From JAJCZZ01 sp964569085 (lineage in GTDB: Bacteria; Gemmatimonadota; Gemmatimonadetes; Longimicrobiales; Gaopeijiaceae): a stretch of 64,000 nucleotides of DNA. Location: contig CAZMTA010000013.1 in the NCBI GenBank assembly GCA_964569085.1, positions 1 to 64,000 on the forward strand, read 5' to 3'. This document shows positions 8,816-17,128 of the stretch, in pieces. How positions within the stretch are numbered: the stretch's first letter is position 1; each line of letters opens with the position of its first letter. The position numbers and the translations under genes are program-made. Under the pieces are notes generated by a model, which worked only from the letters and a program-made list of their open reading frames with translations, was not told the origin of the DNA and did no database searches.

Positions 8816-10059
8816 GCGACTCCACGCCTTCCGACCTCCCGGACCTCGCGATCCTGGGCGCCGGCCCCGTCGGGCTGGAGGCCGCCCTGGCCGCCCACGA
8901 CGCCGGCCTGTCCTTCGTCGTCTTCGAGGCCGCGGCCCGGCCCGCCGCCCACGTCCGCTCGTGGGGCCACGTCCGGCTCTTCACGCCGTGGAGCATGAGC
9001 GTGTCGGCGCGCATGCGTCGCCACCTGGAGGACGCGGGCCACGAGGTCCCGGCCTCCGAGGAGACCTGTCCCACCGGCGCCGAGCTGGTGGCGCGGGTCC
9101 TGGAGCCGGTGGCGGCTCTCCCCGCCCTCGCCCCGGGCCTCCGCACGGGGAGCCGCGTCCGCGCGGTCGGGCGGGAGGGTCTGCTGAAGAGCGACGAGAT
9201 CGGCACCGGCGGGCGCGCGGGCCGACCCTTCCGCCTCCTGGTGGAGGGCCCCGACGGGGCCCAGCGGGTGGAGCGGGCCCGGGCGGTCCTGGACTGCACG
9301 GGCACCTGGGGGAACCCCAACTCCCTGGGCGCGGGTGGCATTCCCGCGCCCGGCGAGGAGGCCGCCGCCCACTTCATCCTGCGCGGCATCCCGTCTCCGG
9401 AGGAGCGCGCGGGGCTGGCCGGGCTGCGGGTCCTCCTGGTGGGGGCGGGCCATTCGGCCCAGACCGCCGCCCGGGACCTGGCCGAGGACGCCGCGGCCGA
9501 GGGAGGCCCCCGGGTCCTGTGGGCCGTGCGCAGCCCCGACCCCGACGCCGGGGCCGTCCCCGACGATCCCCTCCCCGGTCGGGCCGAGCTGGCCCGCCGG
9601 GCCCACGAGATTCTGGCCGGGGGCGCGCCCGGGGTCGAGGTCGTCCCCGGCGCCGAGGTCACCGCCCTGGATGCCGCGGGCGAGGGCGTGGCGGTCATGC
9701 TCGCCACATCCGGGGGGGCGCGCCGGGTCGAGGTGGACCGGATCGTGTCGCTCACCGGCTCGGTGGGGGACGCCTCCCTGTACCGCCAGCTCCAGGTCCA
9801 CGAATGCTACGCCACCTCGGGTCCCATGTCCCTCGCGGCGGCGCTCCTGGGCGCCGGGGGAGGGGACTGCCTGGTGCAGCCCGAGACCGGGCCCGACGTC
9901 CTGAAGAACCCCGAGCCCGACTTCTTCGTCCTGGGCTCCAAGTCCTACGGCCGGAACGCCACCTTCCTCCTCCGCGTGGGGTGGGAGCAGGTGGACCAGG
10001 CCGTGGGCCTCCTGCGAGAGTCCATCCCATCCTCCCTCCGAAATGCCGGAGCCTCATGA
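8812..10059 (+). CDS. FAD/NAD(P)-dependent oxidoreductase (flavin monooxygenase-like)
   Basis: A 415-residue flavoprotein. An N-terminal Rossmann dinucleotide motif is seen in LAILGAGPVGLEAALAA (residues about 12-30), and a second one for NAD(P) in LRVLLVGAGHSAQTAARDL (about 205). Between them lie VRSWGHVRLFTPW and LDCTGTWGNPN, which recall flavin-containing monooxygenase/TrkA-type oxidoreductases. The GTG start overlaps the GNAT stop and its own stop overlaps the racemase start, so it is fully embedded in the operon. Neither the substrate nor whether it hydroxylates or dehydrogenates can be told. Its placement between acyltransferase and racemase is not part of the published D-amino acid pathway. 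Confidence 0.75.
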   Translation: MSDSTPSDLPDLAILGAGPVGLEAALAAHDAGLSFVVFEAAARPAAHVRSWGHVRLFTPWSMSVSARMRRHLEDAGHEVPASEETCPTGAELVARVLEPVAALPALAPGLRTGSRVRAVGREGLLKSDEIGTGGRAGRPFRLLVEGPDGAQRVERARAVLDCTGTWGNPNSLGAGGIPAPGEEAAAHFILRGIPSPEERAGLAGLRVLLVGAGHSAQTAARDLAEDAAAEGGPRVLWAVRSPDPDAGAVPDDPLPGRAELARRAHEILAGGAPGVEVVPGAEVTALDAAGEGVAVMLATSGGARRVEVDRIVSLTGSVGDASLYRQLQVHECYATSGPMSLAAALLGAGGGDCLVQPETGPDVLKNPEPDFFVLGSKSYGRNATFLLRVGWEQVDQAVGLLRESIPSSLRNAGAS

Positions 10060-11162
10060 AGATCGACCGTGCCGAGCTCATCGAGCTCCCCCTCCGCCTC
10101 CGCGAGTACTTCGAGATCAGCAGCGGCGGACGCCAGGACCGCCGCATCGTGCTCCTGAAGCTCACCGGGGAGGGCCACACCGGGTGGGGAGAGTGCGTGG
10201 CGGCGGAGGACCCGTCCTACTCGGCGGAGACCACGGACACCGCCTGGCACGTCCTCACCGAGTTCGTCCTTCCCCGCATCGTGGGCCGGGAGGCCGACGG
10301 CCCCGAGGACGTCCTCGCCCCGGTCTCCTGGATCCGGGGGAACCGCATGGCGACGGCGGCGGTGGAGATGGCCGGCTGGGACCTGGCGGCCCGCCTCGAC
10401 GGGGTGTCTCTGTCCGAGAAGCTGGGCGGCGTCCGGGAGACGGTTCCGGTGGGGGTCAGCATCGGGCTCCAGAAGTCCGACGAGCTCCTCCACGAGAAGG
10501 TGGCGGGCTACCTGGAGGAGGGGTACGCCCGGATCAAGATCAAGATCAAGCCGGGGCGGGACGTGGAGATGCTGGCCGGGCTCCGGGAGCGCTTCCCCGA
10601 CACCCCGTTCATGGCCGACGCCAACTCCGCCTACCGCCTGGCCGACGCCGACCGCCTCCAGGCGCTGGACGAGCTGGACCTCATGATGATCGAGCAGCCG
10701 CTGGCCTACGACGACTTCCTGGAGCACGCCCGCCTGCAGGAGCGCCTGGAGACCCCCGTCTGCCTGGACGAGTCGGTGAAGTCGGTGGAGGGTGCGCGCC
10801 TGGCCCTGGAGCTGGGCTCCTGCCGCATCGTGAACATCAAGCCGGGCCGGGTGGGCGGACACGCGTCCTCCGTGCGCATCCACGACCTCATGGCCGAGCA
10901 CGACCTCCCGGTCTGGTGCGGCGGGATGCTCGAGTCGGGCATCGGCCGGGCCCACAACGTGGCCCTGGCGTCCCTACCGGGATTCACCCTCCCGGGGGAC
11001 ATCTCCGCCAGCCGTCGCTACTGGGAGCGGGACATCGTGGAGCCGGAGTTCGAGGTGGAGGACGGGAGCATGCGCGTCCCGGACGGGCCGGGGATCGGCG
11101 TCGAGCCGGACCTGGAGCGGATCGACGCCCTGGCGGTCCGGCGGGAGGTCTTCACGGGGTAG
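10056..11162 (+). CDS. Enolase-superfamily N-succinylamino acid racemase / o-succinylbenzoate synthase-like
   Basis: A 368-residue muconate-lactonizing-subgroup enolase. All active-site residues are visible and spaced almost exactly as in the Amycolatopsis N-acylamino acid racemase: KxK with Lys161 and Lys163, metal ligands Asp188 (ADANSAY), Glu213 (MMIEQPL) and Asp238 (CLDESV), and Lys262 (NIKPGRVGG). The start ATG overlaps the flavoprotein stop (ATGA). Sequence alone cannot separate menaquinone synthesis (MenC) from N-succinylamino acid racemase, and no other men gene is present. The GNAT and M20 neighbours favour the racemase. The last 189 bases lie antisense to the C-terminus of the DUF4390 gene. 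Confidence 0.85.
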   Translation: MKIDRAELIELPLRLREYFEISSGGRQDRRIVLLKLTGEGHTGWGECVAAEDPSYSAETTDTAWHVLTEFVLPRIVGREADGPEDVLAPVSWIRGNRMATAAVEMAGWDLAARLDGVSLSEKLGGVRETVPVGVSIGLQKSDELLHEKVAGYLEEGYARIKIKIKPGRDVEMLAGLRERFPDTPFMADANSAYRLADADRLQALDELDLMMIEQPLAYDDFLEHARLQERLETPVCLDESVKSVEGARLALELGSCRIVNIKPGRVGGHASSVRIHDLMAEHDLPVWCGGMLESGIGRAHNVALASLPGFTLPGDISASRRYWERDIVEPEFEVEDGSMRVPDGPGIGVEPDLERIDALAVRREVFTG

Positions 11163-11837
11163 GGGGCCGGGCCCCACCTCGAAGGTCGGGCTCCGTACCT
11201 GCACCCGGCGGGCCGGGAGCCCGAGCATGCGCACCAGCATCCGCCGCACGCCGCTCCCGACGGCGTCCTCCACGCGGCGCTCGCCGGAGACGGCCGGCGC
11301 CAGGTCGCCGCGGAGCCACTGCTGGAGCTCCTCCAGGTCCGAGAGGGAGAGGGTCTCCACGCGGATCTCGCCCAGGTAGTAGTAGCGCCCTTCCTCCCGG
11401 GGGCGGAGGGAGAGCTGGAACGCCCGCTGGAGGGTGCGGGTCACGGCCGGGAGCGAGTCCACCACGACCTCGCCGCCCCCTTCGACGCCCACCCGGTACC
11501 GCCGGGCCAGGGGGTCGTAGACGACCGAGGCGCGCCACGCGCCCTCGCCCTTCTGGCTGTCGAAGAAGCCGTCCGACCAGAGCTCCACCTCCACGAGGAT
11601 GCGGAGGGGGAGGCCGGAGTGGAGGGCCCGCGTCAGGCCCCCCTCCTCCAGGAGGTTGCCCACCTCCATGCGGAGCGCCCCGGTGCCGGGCTCCACCGCC
11701 AGCGTGGTGACCTGGGCGTCCTGGGCGGGGAGGGGAGCGGGTCCCCACGGCGACGGCGGGCCGGAGGCCAGGGCCAGGAAGAGGGCGCACGCCGCCCACC
11801 ACGGGGCGCGGGTCCGTCCCGCGCCCCGCGCCGTCAC
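10974..11837 (-). CDS. Exported DUF4390-like protein
   Basis: A 287-residue protein with an N-terminal signal segment (WWAACALFLALASGP). The region LRILVEVELWSDGFFDSQKG, the VVYDPLARRYRV strand and the C-terminal RRVQVRSPTFEV resemble DUF4390, a family of unknown function that in betaproteobacteria sits next to an NtrYX-type two-component pair, as it does here. It starts 49 bases after the outer membrane barrel gene and is the last gene of that operon. The recognisable domain ends near base 11185. About 70 further codons run antisense into the racemase gene before a stop is met; this tail is unlikely to be conserved. A short start variant cannot be excluded. Confidence 0.65.
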   Translation of the reverse strand: MTARGAGRTRAPWWAACALFLALASGPPSPWGPAPLPAQDAQVTTLAVEPGTGALRMEVGNLLEEGGLTRALHSGLPLRILVEVELWSDGFFDSQKGEGAWRASVVYDPLARRYRVGVEGGGEVVVDSLPAVTRTLQRAFQLSLRPREEGRYYYLGEIRVETLSLSDLEELQQWLRGDLAPAVSGERRVEDAVGSGVRRMLVRMLGLPARRVQVRSPTFEVGPGPLPREDLPPDRQGVDPLQVRLDADPRPVRDAHAPVLHLELRLHDVPLPVATAGGDVPREGESR

Positions 11838-11886
11838 CTCCCGGCCCCCGCGGGGACCGCGTCGAGGCGCGCGTCCGGGAGCGAGG

Positions 11887-13635
11887 TCAGAAGCGATGGT
11901 CGATGCGGAGGTAGAAGTTCACGCCGCGCTCGCGGTCGTGGAGCGGCCAGGCCCAGCGCAGCCCCAGGTCGCCCAGGTAGAGCCCGATCCCCACGTCGGA
12001 CAGCGTGGGGGTGTCGGAGCGGAACCCTTCGCCCTCGTGCTCCAGCGTCCAGCCCCGGCCCACGTCGGCGAAGAGCACCAGGCTGGGGGAGAAGTCCACC
12101 ACCGGGTACCAGTGCCACTCGTCGTCCCACTCGTCGTCGGGCCCCAGGTCGAGGCCGAGGGTGAAGTCATGGCGGTACTCGAGCTGGAAGAGGGCCACCC
12201 GGTCGCACCCGTAGGCCGCGAAGACCGGCATCCGCTCCGTCTCGCCGTCCCGCTCCCGCACGAGGGCGTGCCGGGCCTCCCGGGCGCCGCAGTCCGCCCG
12301 GAAGAGGCGGTAGCCGGGGAGGGTGCCCTCGCCGCCCAGGGCGCGCTGGAGGTGGGGGGGCAGGGGATCGCCGTCCAGCGAGCCCGCCACCACGCCCCGG
12401 AGGCGCGCGTGGGACACGGGGCTCAGGCGGACGTACCGCCGCACGTCCAGGAAGGTGGAGTGGAAGGCGGAGCCCAGGTCTTCCGCCTCGACGCCGGGCC
12501 CGGGGTCCATCGGATCCTCCGGGAGGTAGGCCGGGAGGACCAGGCCACCGCCCATCCCCAGCCCGGCCTCGGCCCGGACGTACCATCCGTCGGTGGCGTC
12601 CTCGGGGTCGTTCCGCCCGTCGAGCTCGACGTCGAGGTGGAGCGAGCGCAGCCGGCCCTCGCCGACCAGGGGCTGGGGCCGCCAGGGATCCGCGTTCCGC
12701 TGGAGGGTCCAGGGACTCCCCACCGGGGCGAAGGCGTGCTCCTCGTCCCGGTACTCGAGCCCCAGGGTGATCCCGGAGAAGACGTCCTGCCAGCGGAGGA
12801 AGGCGGAGAAGCCCTCGCGCTCGAAGTGGTCCCGGTAGTCCCGGTGGAAGAGGAAGGTGGAGAGCGAGGCCTCCACGTCCTGCAGGTGCCAGCGCTCCAC
12901 CGGCGACACCATGGAGTGGGCCGTTCCACCCACGGTGAACCCACCCAGGTTCTGCTCGGCGCGGAAGAGCCATCCCAGCTCGTCCCCCTCCAGCCCCCGG
13001 TCGCTGCGCCAGATCCCCATGGCGTCGAAGCGGGTGAAGTTCCGGGCCCGGGTCTCCCAGACCCCGCCGAAGAGGACCGGCAGCCCCTCCACCCGGTTGT
13101 AGCTCTCCTCCACACGGACCGACAGCCGGGCGCCGGTGCGCGGGCCCCGCAGCTCCAGCCCCGCCTCGTCCCGGGCCACCTCGTCGAGGGAGATGCGCTC
13201 GCCCCGGGCGGTGTAGCGCAGCGACTCGTCGTAGACCACCGCCTGTCCGCCCACCGTTCCGTCCGCCGCGTCCACCGTCCCCCCGAGGACGATCACGTCT
13301 CCCTCGACCCGGGCGCCGGGGAGGAGCGTGAGGTCTCCGTTCACCACCACCAGGCTGCCCCGGACGGTCCCGGCGAGCTCCATCGGGCCCCGCAGGACCG
13401 CCACGTCGCCCCGGATCTCCCGCCCCGCGGGGACCTCGACCCGGCCCAGCAGCCGCACCGTGCCGGGGGCGTTGAAGAAGGCCACGACCTCCTCGGCCTC
13501 GGCCCTGGGAAGGTCCGGGCGGTCCAGCACCCGGAGCTGCGCGTGGAGGGCCGCGGGTGCCAGCAGCCCGGTCAGGGCGAGGGCGGCGGCCACCGCGCGT
13601 CGGACGCGTCGGGGTCGGGCGCGGGGGGTGGTCAC
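11887..13635 (-). CDS. Outer membrane protein: bactofilin-like head fused to a beta-barrel
   Basis: A 582-residue exported protein. A signal peptide (AAALALTGLLAPAALHAQ) is followed at about residues 55-135 by repeated short strands of the bactofilin/polymer-forming type (EIRGDVAVL, TVRGSLVVVNGDL, GARVEGDVIVLGG). From about residue 165 the sequence alternates polar and hydrophobic residues as in a barrel and ends with Phe (YLRIDHRF), the classic outer membrane signature. The GTG start overlaps the stop of the response regulator, so the three genes are coupled. Role unknown: perhaps a surface or envelope-organising barrel controlled by the adjacent kinase/regulator pair. Confidence 0.75.
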   Translation of the reverse strand: MTTPRARPRRVRRAVAAALALTGLLAPAALHAQLRVLDRPDLPRAEAEEVVAFFNAPGTVRLLGRVEVPAGREIRGDVAVLRGPMELAGTVRGSLVVVNGDLTLLPGARVEGDVIVLGGTVDAADGTVGGQAVVYDESLRYTARGERISLDEVARDEAGLELRGPRTGARLSVRVEESYNRVEGLPVLFGGVWETRARNFTRFDAMGIWRSDRGLEGDELGWLFRAEQNLGGFTVGGTAHSMVSPVERWHLQDVEASLSTFLFHRDYRDHFEREGFSAFLRWQDVFSGITLGLEYRDEEHAFAPVGSPWTLQRNADPWRPQPLVGEGRLRSLHLDVELDGRNDPEDATDGWYVRAEAGLGMGGGLVLPAYLPEDPMDPGPGVEAEDLGSAFHSTFLDVRRYVRLSPVSHARLRGVVAGSLDGDPLPPHLQRALGGEGTLPGYRLFRADCGAREARHALVRERDGETERMPVFAAYGCDRVALFQLEYRHDFTLGLDLGPDDEWDDEWHWYPVVDFSPSLVLFADVGRGWTLEHEGEGFRSDTPTLSDVGIGLYLGDLGLRWAWPLHDRERGVNFYLRIDHRF

Positions 13636-14993
13636 GATCGGATCCCAAGCCGCTTCATGCGGCGGTAGAGGTTGGCGCGGTCGGTGTGGAGGAGGCGGCC
13701 CGCTTCGGCCACGTTCCCGTCGGCGGCCTCCAGGGCCGACTCGACGAGGTGACGCTCGTAGTCTTCGAGGCGCTCGGTGAGGCCCCGGTCGTCGTCGTCC
13801 CGCCAGGCGGGAGCGCCGGACCCGGGCCCGGGGACCTGGGAGGGGAGCACCGCGTCGACGGCGTCCGGGCCCACCTCGGGTCCGTCGGCCAGGATGGCCA
13901 GGCGCTCCACGACGTTGAGGAGCTCCCGCACGTTGCCCGGCCAGCCGTACGACGCCATGCGCTCCAGCGCCCCCGGGGAGAACGAGGGTGGGCGCATCCC
14001 CTGGCGGCGCCGGAGGCGGTCCAGGGCGTGCTCCACCAGGAGGGGGAGGTCGTCCAGACGGGCCCGCAGGGGGGGCATCTCGAGGGGGACCACGTCCAGG
14101 CGGAAGAGGAGGTCCTCCCGGAAGGTCCCGTCGGCCGCGCCGCGCTCCAGGTCGTGGTTGGACGCAGCCAGGACCCGGACGTCCACGGGCACGGTCTCCT
14201 GCCCCCCCACGCGCTGGATCGTCCCCTCCTCCAGGGCCCGCAGGAGCTTGGCCTGGGCGTCGGCGCCCAGGTCGCCCACCTCGTCCAGGAAGAGGGTGCC
14301 TCCGTCGGCCAGCTCGAACCGGCCCCGGCGGCGCTCTCCGGCTCCGGTGAAGGCGCCGGCCTCGTGGCCGAACATCTCGCTCTCCACCAGCTCCCGGGGG
14401 ATGGCGGCGGAGTTCACCCGGACGAACGGGCCGCCCTTCCGGCGGGAGAGGCCGTGGAGGGCGGCGGCGGCGAGCTCCTTTCCGGTGCCGCTCTCGCCCG
14501 TGATGAGGACCCGGGCCTCGGTGGGCGCCACCTTCCGGATGCGCTCGCGGAGCTCGCGCATGACGCGGGTCTCGCCGACGAGCCGGGCGTCGGGCCCCAG
14601 GGCCTCGCTCAGCGCCCGGCTCAGGTCGCGGGCGCGGCTCACCTCCAGCGCGGCCCGGAGGGTCACCAGGACCGACTCGGGAGACAGCGGCTTCTCCAGG
14701 AAGTGGAAGGCGCCGCGCCGGGTCGCCTCCACGGCGTCGGGGAGGCTGGCGTGGCCGCTCATCATCACCACGGGGGTGCCCGGCACCGCGTCGACGAGGC
14801 GGGGGAGGGCGTCGAGGCCGCTCATGCCCGGGAGCATGAGGTCCAGGAGGACGACCTCCGGCCGCAGCTCCTCCACCTCGGCCAGCGCCTCCTCGGCGCT
14901 CCCGGCCTCGGAGACCCGCCAGCCCTCGGATTCAAGGAGGGCCCGGACCATCCGCCGGATGTTGCCTTCGTCGTCGACGATGAGGACGCGCAT
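13632..14993 (-). CDS. Sigma-54-dependent response regulator, NtrC/NtrX type
   Basis: A 453-residue regulator with the full three-domain layout. The receiver domain (residues 1-120) has the phospho-acceptor Asp51 in LLDLMLPG. The AAA+ domain has Walker A GESGTGKE and the sigma-54-contacting GAFTGA loop, with the Walker B/sensor stretch TLFLDEVGDLG. A Fis-type helix-turn-helix ends the protein (NVAEAGRLLHTDRANLYRRMKRLG). It is encoded 23 bases after its partner kinase and overlaps the next gene. It should activate promoters of the -24/-12 type; I did not find a clear one in front of its own operon. Confidence 0.92.
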   Translation of the reverse strand: MRVLIVDDEGNIRRMVRALLESEGWRVSEAGSAEEALAEVEELRPEVVLLDLMLPGMSGLDALPRLVDAVPGTPVVMMSGHASLPDAVEATRRGAFHFLEKPLSPESVLVTLRAALEVSRARDLSRALSEALGPDARLVGETRVMRELRERIRKVAPTEARVLITGESGTGKELAAAALHGLSRRKGGPFVRVNSAAIPRELVESEMFGHEAGAFTGAGERRRGRFELADGGTLFLDEVGDLGADAQAKLLRALEEGTIQRVGGQETVPVDVRVLAASNHDLERGAADGTFREDLLFRLDVVPLEMPPLRARLDDLPLLVEHALDRLRRRQGMRPPSFSPGALERMASYGWPGNVRELLNVVERLAILADGPEVGPDAVDAVLPSQVPGPGSGAPAWRDDDDRGLTERLEDYERHLVESALEAADGNVAEAGRLLHTDRANLYRRMKRLGIRS

Positions 14994-15016
14994 GCCGGCC
15001 TGGGAGAAGGAGGGGC

Positions 15017-16297
15017 TCAGGTGCCGGGGTCCGACGACCCGGGCTCGGCGGCCGGGGTCTCCGCCGGCTCCAGCGGGAGGAGGAGGACGAAGGAGGCGCC
15101 GCCTTCGGGACGGTTCTCCGCCCGGGCCGCGCCACCGTGGAGCTCCGCCGTCTTGCGTACCAGGGCGAGGCCGAGCCCGGTTCCACTACGCTTGGTGGTG
15201 ACGTCGGGGTTCCAGATGGCTTCGACGAGCTCCGGAGGGATTCCGGGGCCGCGGTCCTCCACCCGCACCGCGGCCCACCCGTCCTCCCGGGTCACGCGCA
15301 CCCGGACCTCCGGGGCGGGCCCGTGGCCGTCGCCGGGGCGGGCGGTCGGGCCGGACTGGGCCTCCACGGCGTTGAGGACGAGGTTGCGGAACGCCCGCTC
15401 CAGGGCCCCGTGGTGGGCCATCACCTCGACCTCCTCCCCCTCCACCCGGACGGGGAGCGCGTCGGTGCCGTGCTGGCGCGCCAGCCGGTCCAGGAGCTCC
15501 ACCAGCGCCACCCGGGAGCGCGGGCCGTCGGGCACCCGGCCGTACTGGGAGAAGGTGCGGGCCATCTCGTCCAGGCGGTCGATCTCCTCCCGGAGAACCG
15601 CGGCCGCCTCCGCCTCGGCGCCGGTCCGCCCCCGACCCAGGGTGGCGGCGGCCATGCGCATGGGGGTCAGCGGGTTCTTGAGCTCGTGGGCCACGCTCCG
15701 GGCCAGGTCCGTCCAGGAGCGGAGCCGCGCGGCCTCGACGGCCCGGCGCCGACCCTCGGCCAGCTCGGCGGCCATGGAGCGCAGCCCGGCGCGGAGGGTG
15801 GCCACCTCGGTCATCTCTCCGTCCTCCCCGGGGGCGGGGGGCGGGAGGGGCTCCTCCCGGGCGATGCGCCCGGTCCAGCCGGCCAGCTCCCGGATGGGGC
15901 GCCCGAACTGCCGGGAGAGCCAGCGGGCCGTGAGGAGGGCCAGGACCACGATGACGGCGCCGGTGAGGAGCGCCGCCAGAGGGAGCAGGGTCAGGAAGCG
16001 GTCCGCCACGAAGGCGTAGAGCCGGGAGAGGCGCACGGACTCCGAGAGGGCCTCCCGGTGCTCCTCGGCGGCCGCCCGCACCGCGGGGTCCTCGACACCG
16101 GCCTCCTCGAGGGCCTCCAGGAGCGTCCGGCCGGAGCCGGCCACCGAGTCCCAGGCGCCCAGGGTGCCGGAGCGGCTCCCGAGACCCTGGAGGGTGACGA
16201 CCCCCAGGGAGACCGCGGCTCCCGCCGGCACCAGAACCACCACGAGGATGGCGAGGAAGATGCGGCCCTGGAAGCTGCGAACGCGGAAGGGGGCCAT
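15017..16297 (-). CDS. Membrane sensor histidine kinase, NtrY-like
   Basis: A 426-residue kinase. The first transmembrane helix is at about residues 12-36 and the second at about 100-125, enclosing a short periplasmic region without a recognised sensor domain. A HAMP-like linker follows, then HisKA with the phosphorylated His in SVAHELKNPLTPMR. The ATPase domain shows the N box (RNLVLNAVEAQ), G1 (VEDRGPGIPPE) and G2 (GTGLGLALVRK). The HELKNPLTP form and gene order place it near NtrY. First gene of the minus-strand operon; the divergent gene starts at 16396. Confidence 0.9.
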   Translation of the reverse strand: MAPFRVRSFQGRIFLAILVVVLVPAGAAVSLGVVTLQGLGSRSGTLGAWDSVAGSGRTLLEALEEAGVEDPAVRAAAEEHREALSESVRLSRLYAFVADRFLTLLPLAALLTGAVIVVLALLTARWLSRQFGRPIRELAGWTGRIAREEPLPPPAPGEDGEMTEVATLRAGLRSMAAELAEGRRRAVEAARLRSWTDLARSVAHELKNPLTPMRMAAATLGRGRTGAEAEAAAVLREEIDRLDEMARTFSQYGRVPDGPRSRVALVELLDRLARQHGTDALPVRVEGEEVEVMAHHGALERAFRNLVLNAVEAQSGPTARPGDGHGPAPEVRVRVTREDGWAAVRVEDRGPGIPPELVEAIWNPDVTTKRSGTGLGLALVRKTAELHGGAARAENRPEGGASFVLLLPLEPAETPAAEPGSSDPGT

Positions 16298-16395
16298 GGG
16301 CGTGGGAGCCTCGGGGGACCTTGCGAGGGGGTAGCCTCGGTAGAAAGGTAGACACCGGGCGAAACACCCGGCAACGCGTGACGAGAGGAGATCCC

Positions 16396-17118
16396 ATGAT
16401 CCTGCCCACCGTCCGAGCCTCCTTCGGGAGGGACGACGCGCTCCACCTGGTGGAGCTGCTGACCCGTTCCGACGAGGAGCTGCGGACCTCGGTGCGGGCC
16501 CGCCTGGAGGAGGAGGGGCTCGACTCCCTCCTCGACGATCCTCGCGTCCTGCCGGCGCTGCTGGGCGACGAGGACGTGAAGCTGACGCCCGCCCAGATCT
16601 TCTACGTGCTCATCCGCCAGGCGCTCCTGGAGGCCGGGGTGGAGGACCGGGGCACGGCCGACTACGTGGCCTCCCTGGTGGTGCGCTTCGGGGAGGGCCG
16701 TCGCGCGTACCGCATCGAGGACGGGGCGGAGGACGAGTTCCGCTACCTCGTGGACATGGTGGCCCGCCTGGCCGCCTCCGACGGTCGGGAGGCCTTCCTC
16801 CTGCGGACCCACCTGGGCAACTACTCCCTCTGGATCACCGGGCTCTTCCCGGACTTCATCGAGGCCCGGACCCGGCGCCGGGGCGCCCCGCCCATGCGCT
16901 ACTACGAGGAGATGGGCACCGGGGGCTACCACATGGCCGCCGGGTCCCGGGAAGCCCGGCGACTCGGGGTGGAGGGCACGCTGGGCCAGGTGGCCCGGCA
17001 GTTCGCCGGGGTCCGACGGGCGCTGAACCAGGTGGCGGACCGGTACCTCTGGCCCGGGGCCGGCGATCCCGTGGAGCGCCTCCTCCGGGAGGTGGTGCGC
17101 CGGGCGTCGAGCGACTAG
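16396..17118 (+). CDS. Conserved hypothetical protein (soluble, helical)
   Basis: I do not recognise this 240-residue protein. The ATG at 16396 is preceded by GAGAGGAG and is preferred over an upstream in-frame start. The sequence is acidic, predicted largely helical, without a signal peptide or membrane helix. A tyrosine-rich central part (RTHLGNYSLWITGLFPDFIEARTRRRG) followed by PPMRYYEEMGTGGYHMAA could be a binding site. It stands alone between the divergent NtrY operon and the convergent GspE gene, 10 bases apart. Codon use matches its neighbours, so it looks resident rather than recently acquired. Function unknown. Confidence 0.65.
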   Translation: MILPTVRASFGRDDALHLVELLTRSDEELRTSVRARLEEEGLDSLLDDPRVLPALLGDEDVKLTPAQIFYVLIRQALLEAGVEDRGTADYVASLVVRFGEGRRAYRIEDGAEDEFRYLVDMVARLAASDGREAFLLRTHLGNYSLWITGLFPDFIEARTRRRGAPPMRYYEEMGTGGYHMAAGSREARRLGVEGTLGQVARQFAGVRRALNQVADRYLWPGAGDPVERLLREVVRRASSD

Positions 17119-17128
17119 AACGCGGTTC

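Noticed and set aside
13557..16019. An 820-codon plus-strand frame over the two-component genes
   Set aside because: The minus-strand kinase and response regulator have complete catalytic motifs; the plus-strand product has none.
16355..16371. Short stem CCGGG/CCCGG before the unknown gene at 16396
   Set aside because: Only 5 bp with a 7-base loop; too weak to call a riboswitch or attenuator in such GC-rich DNA.
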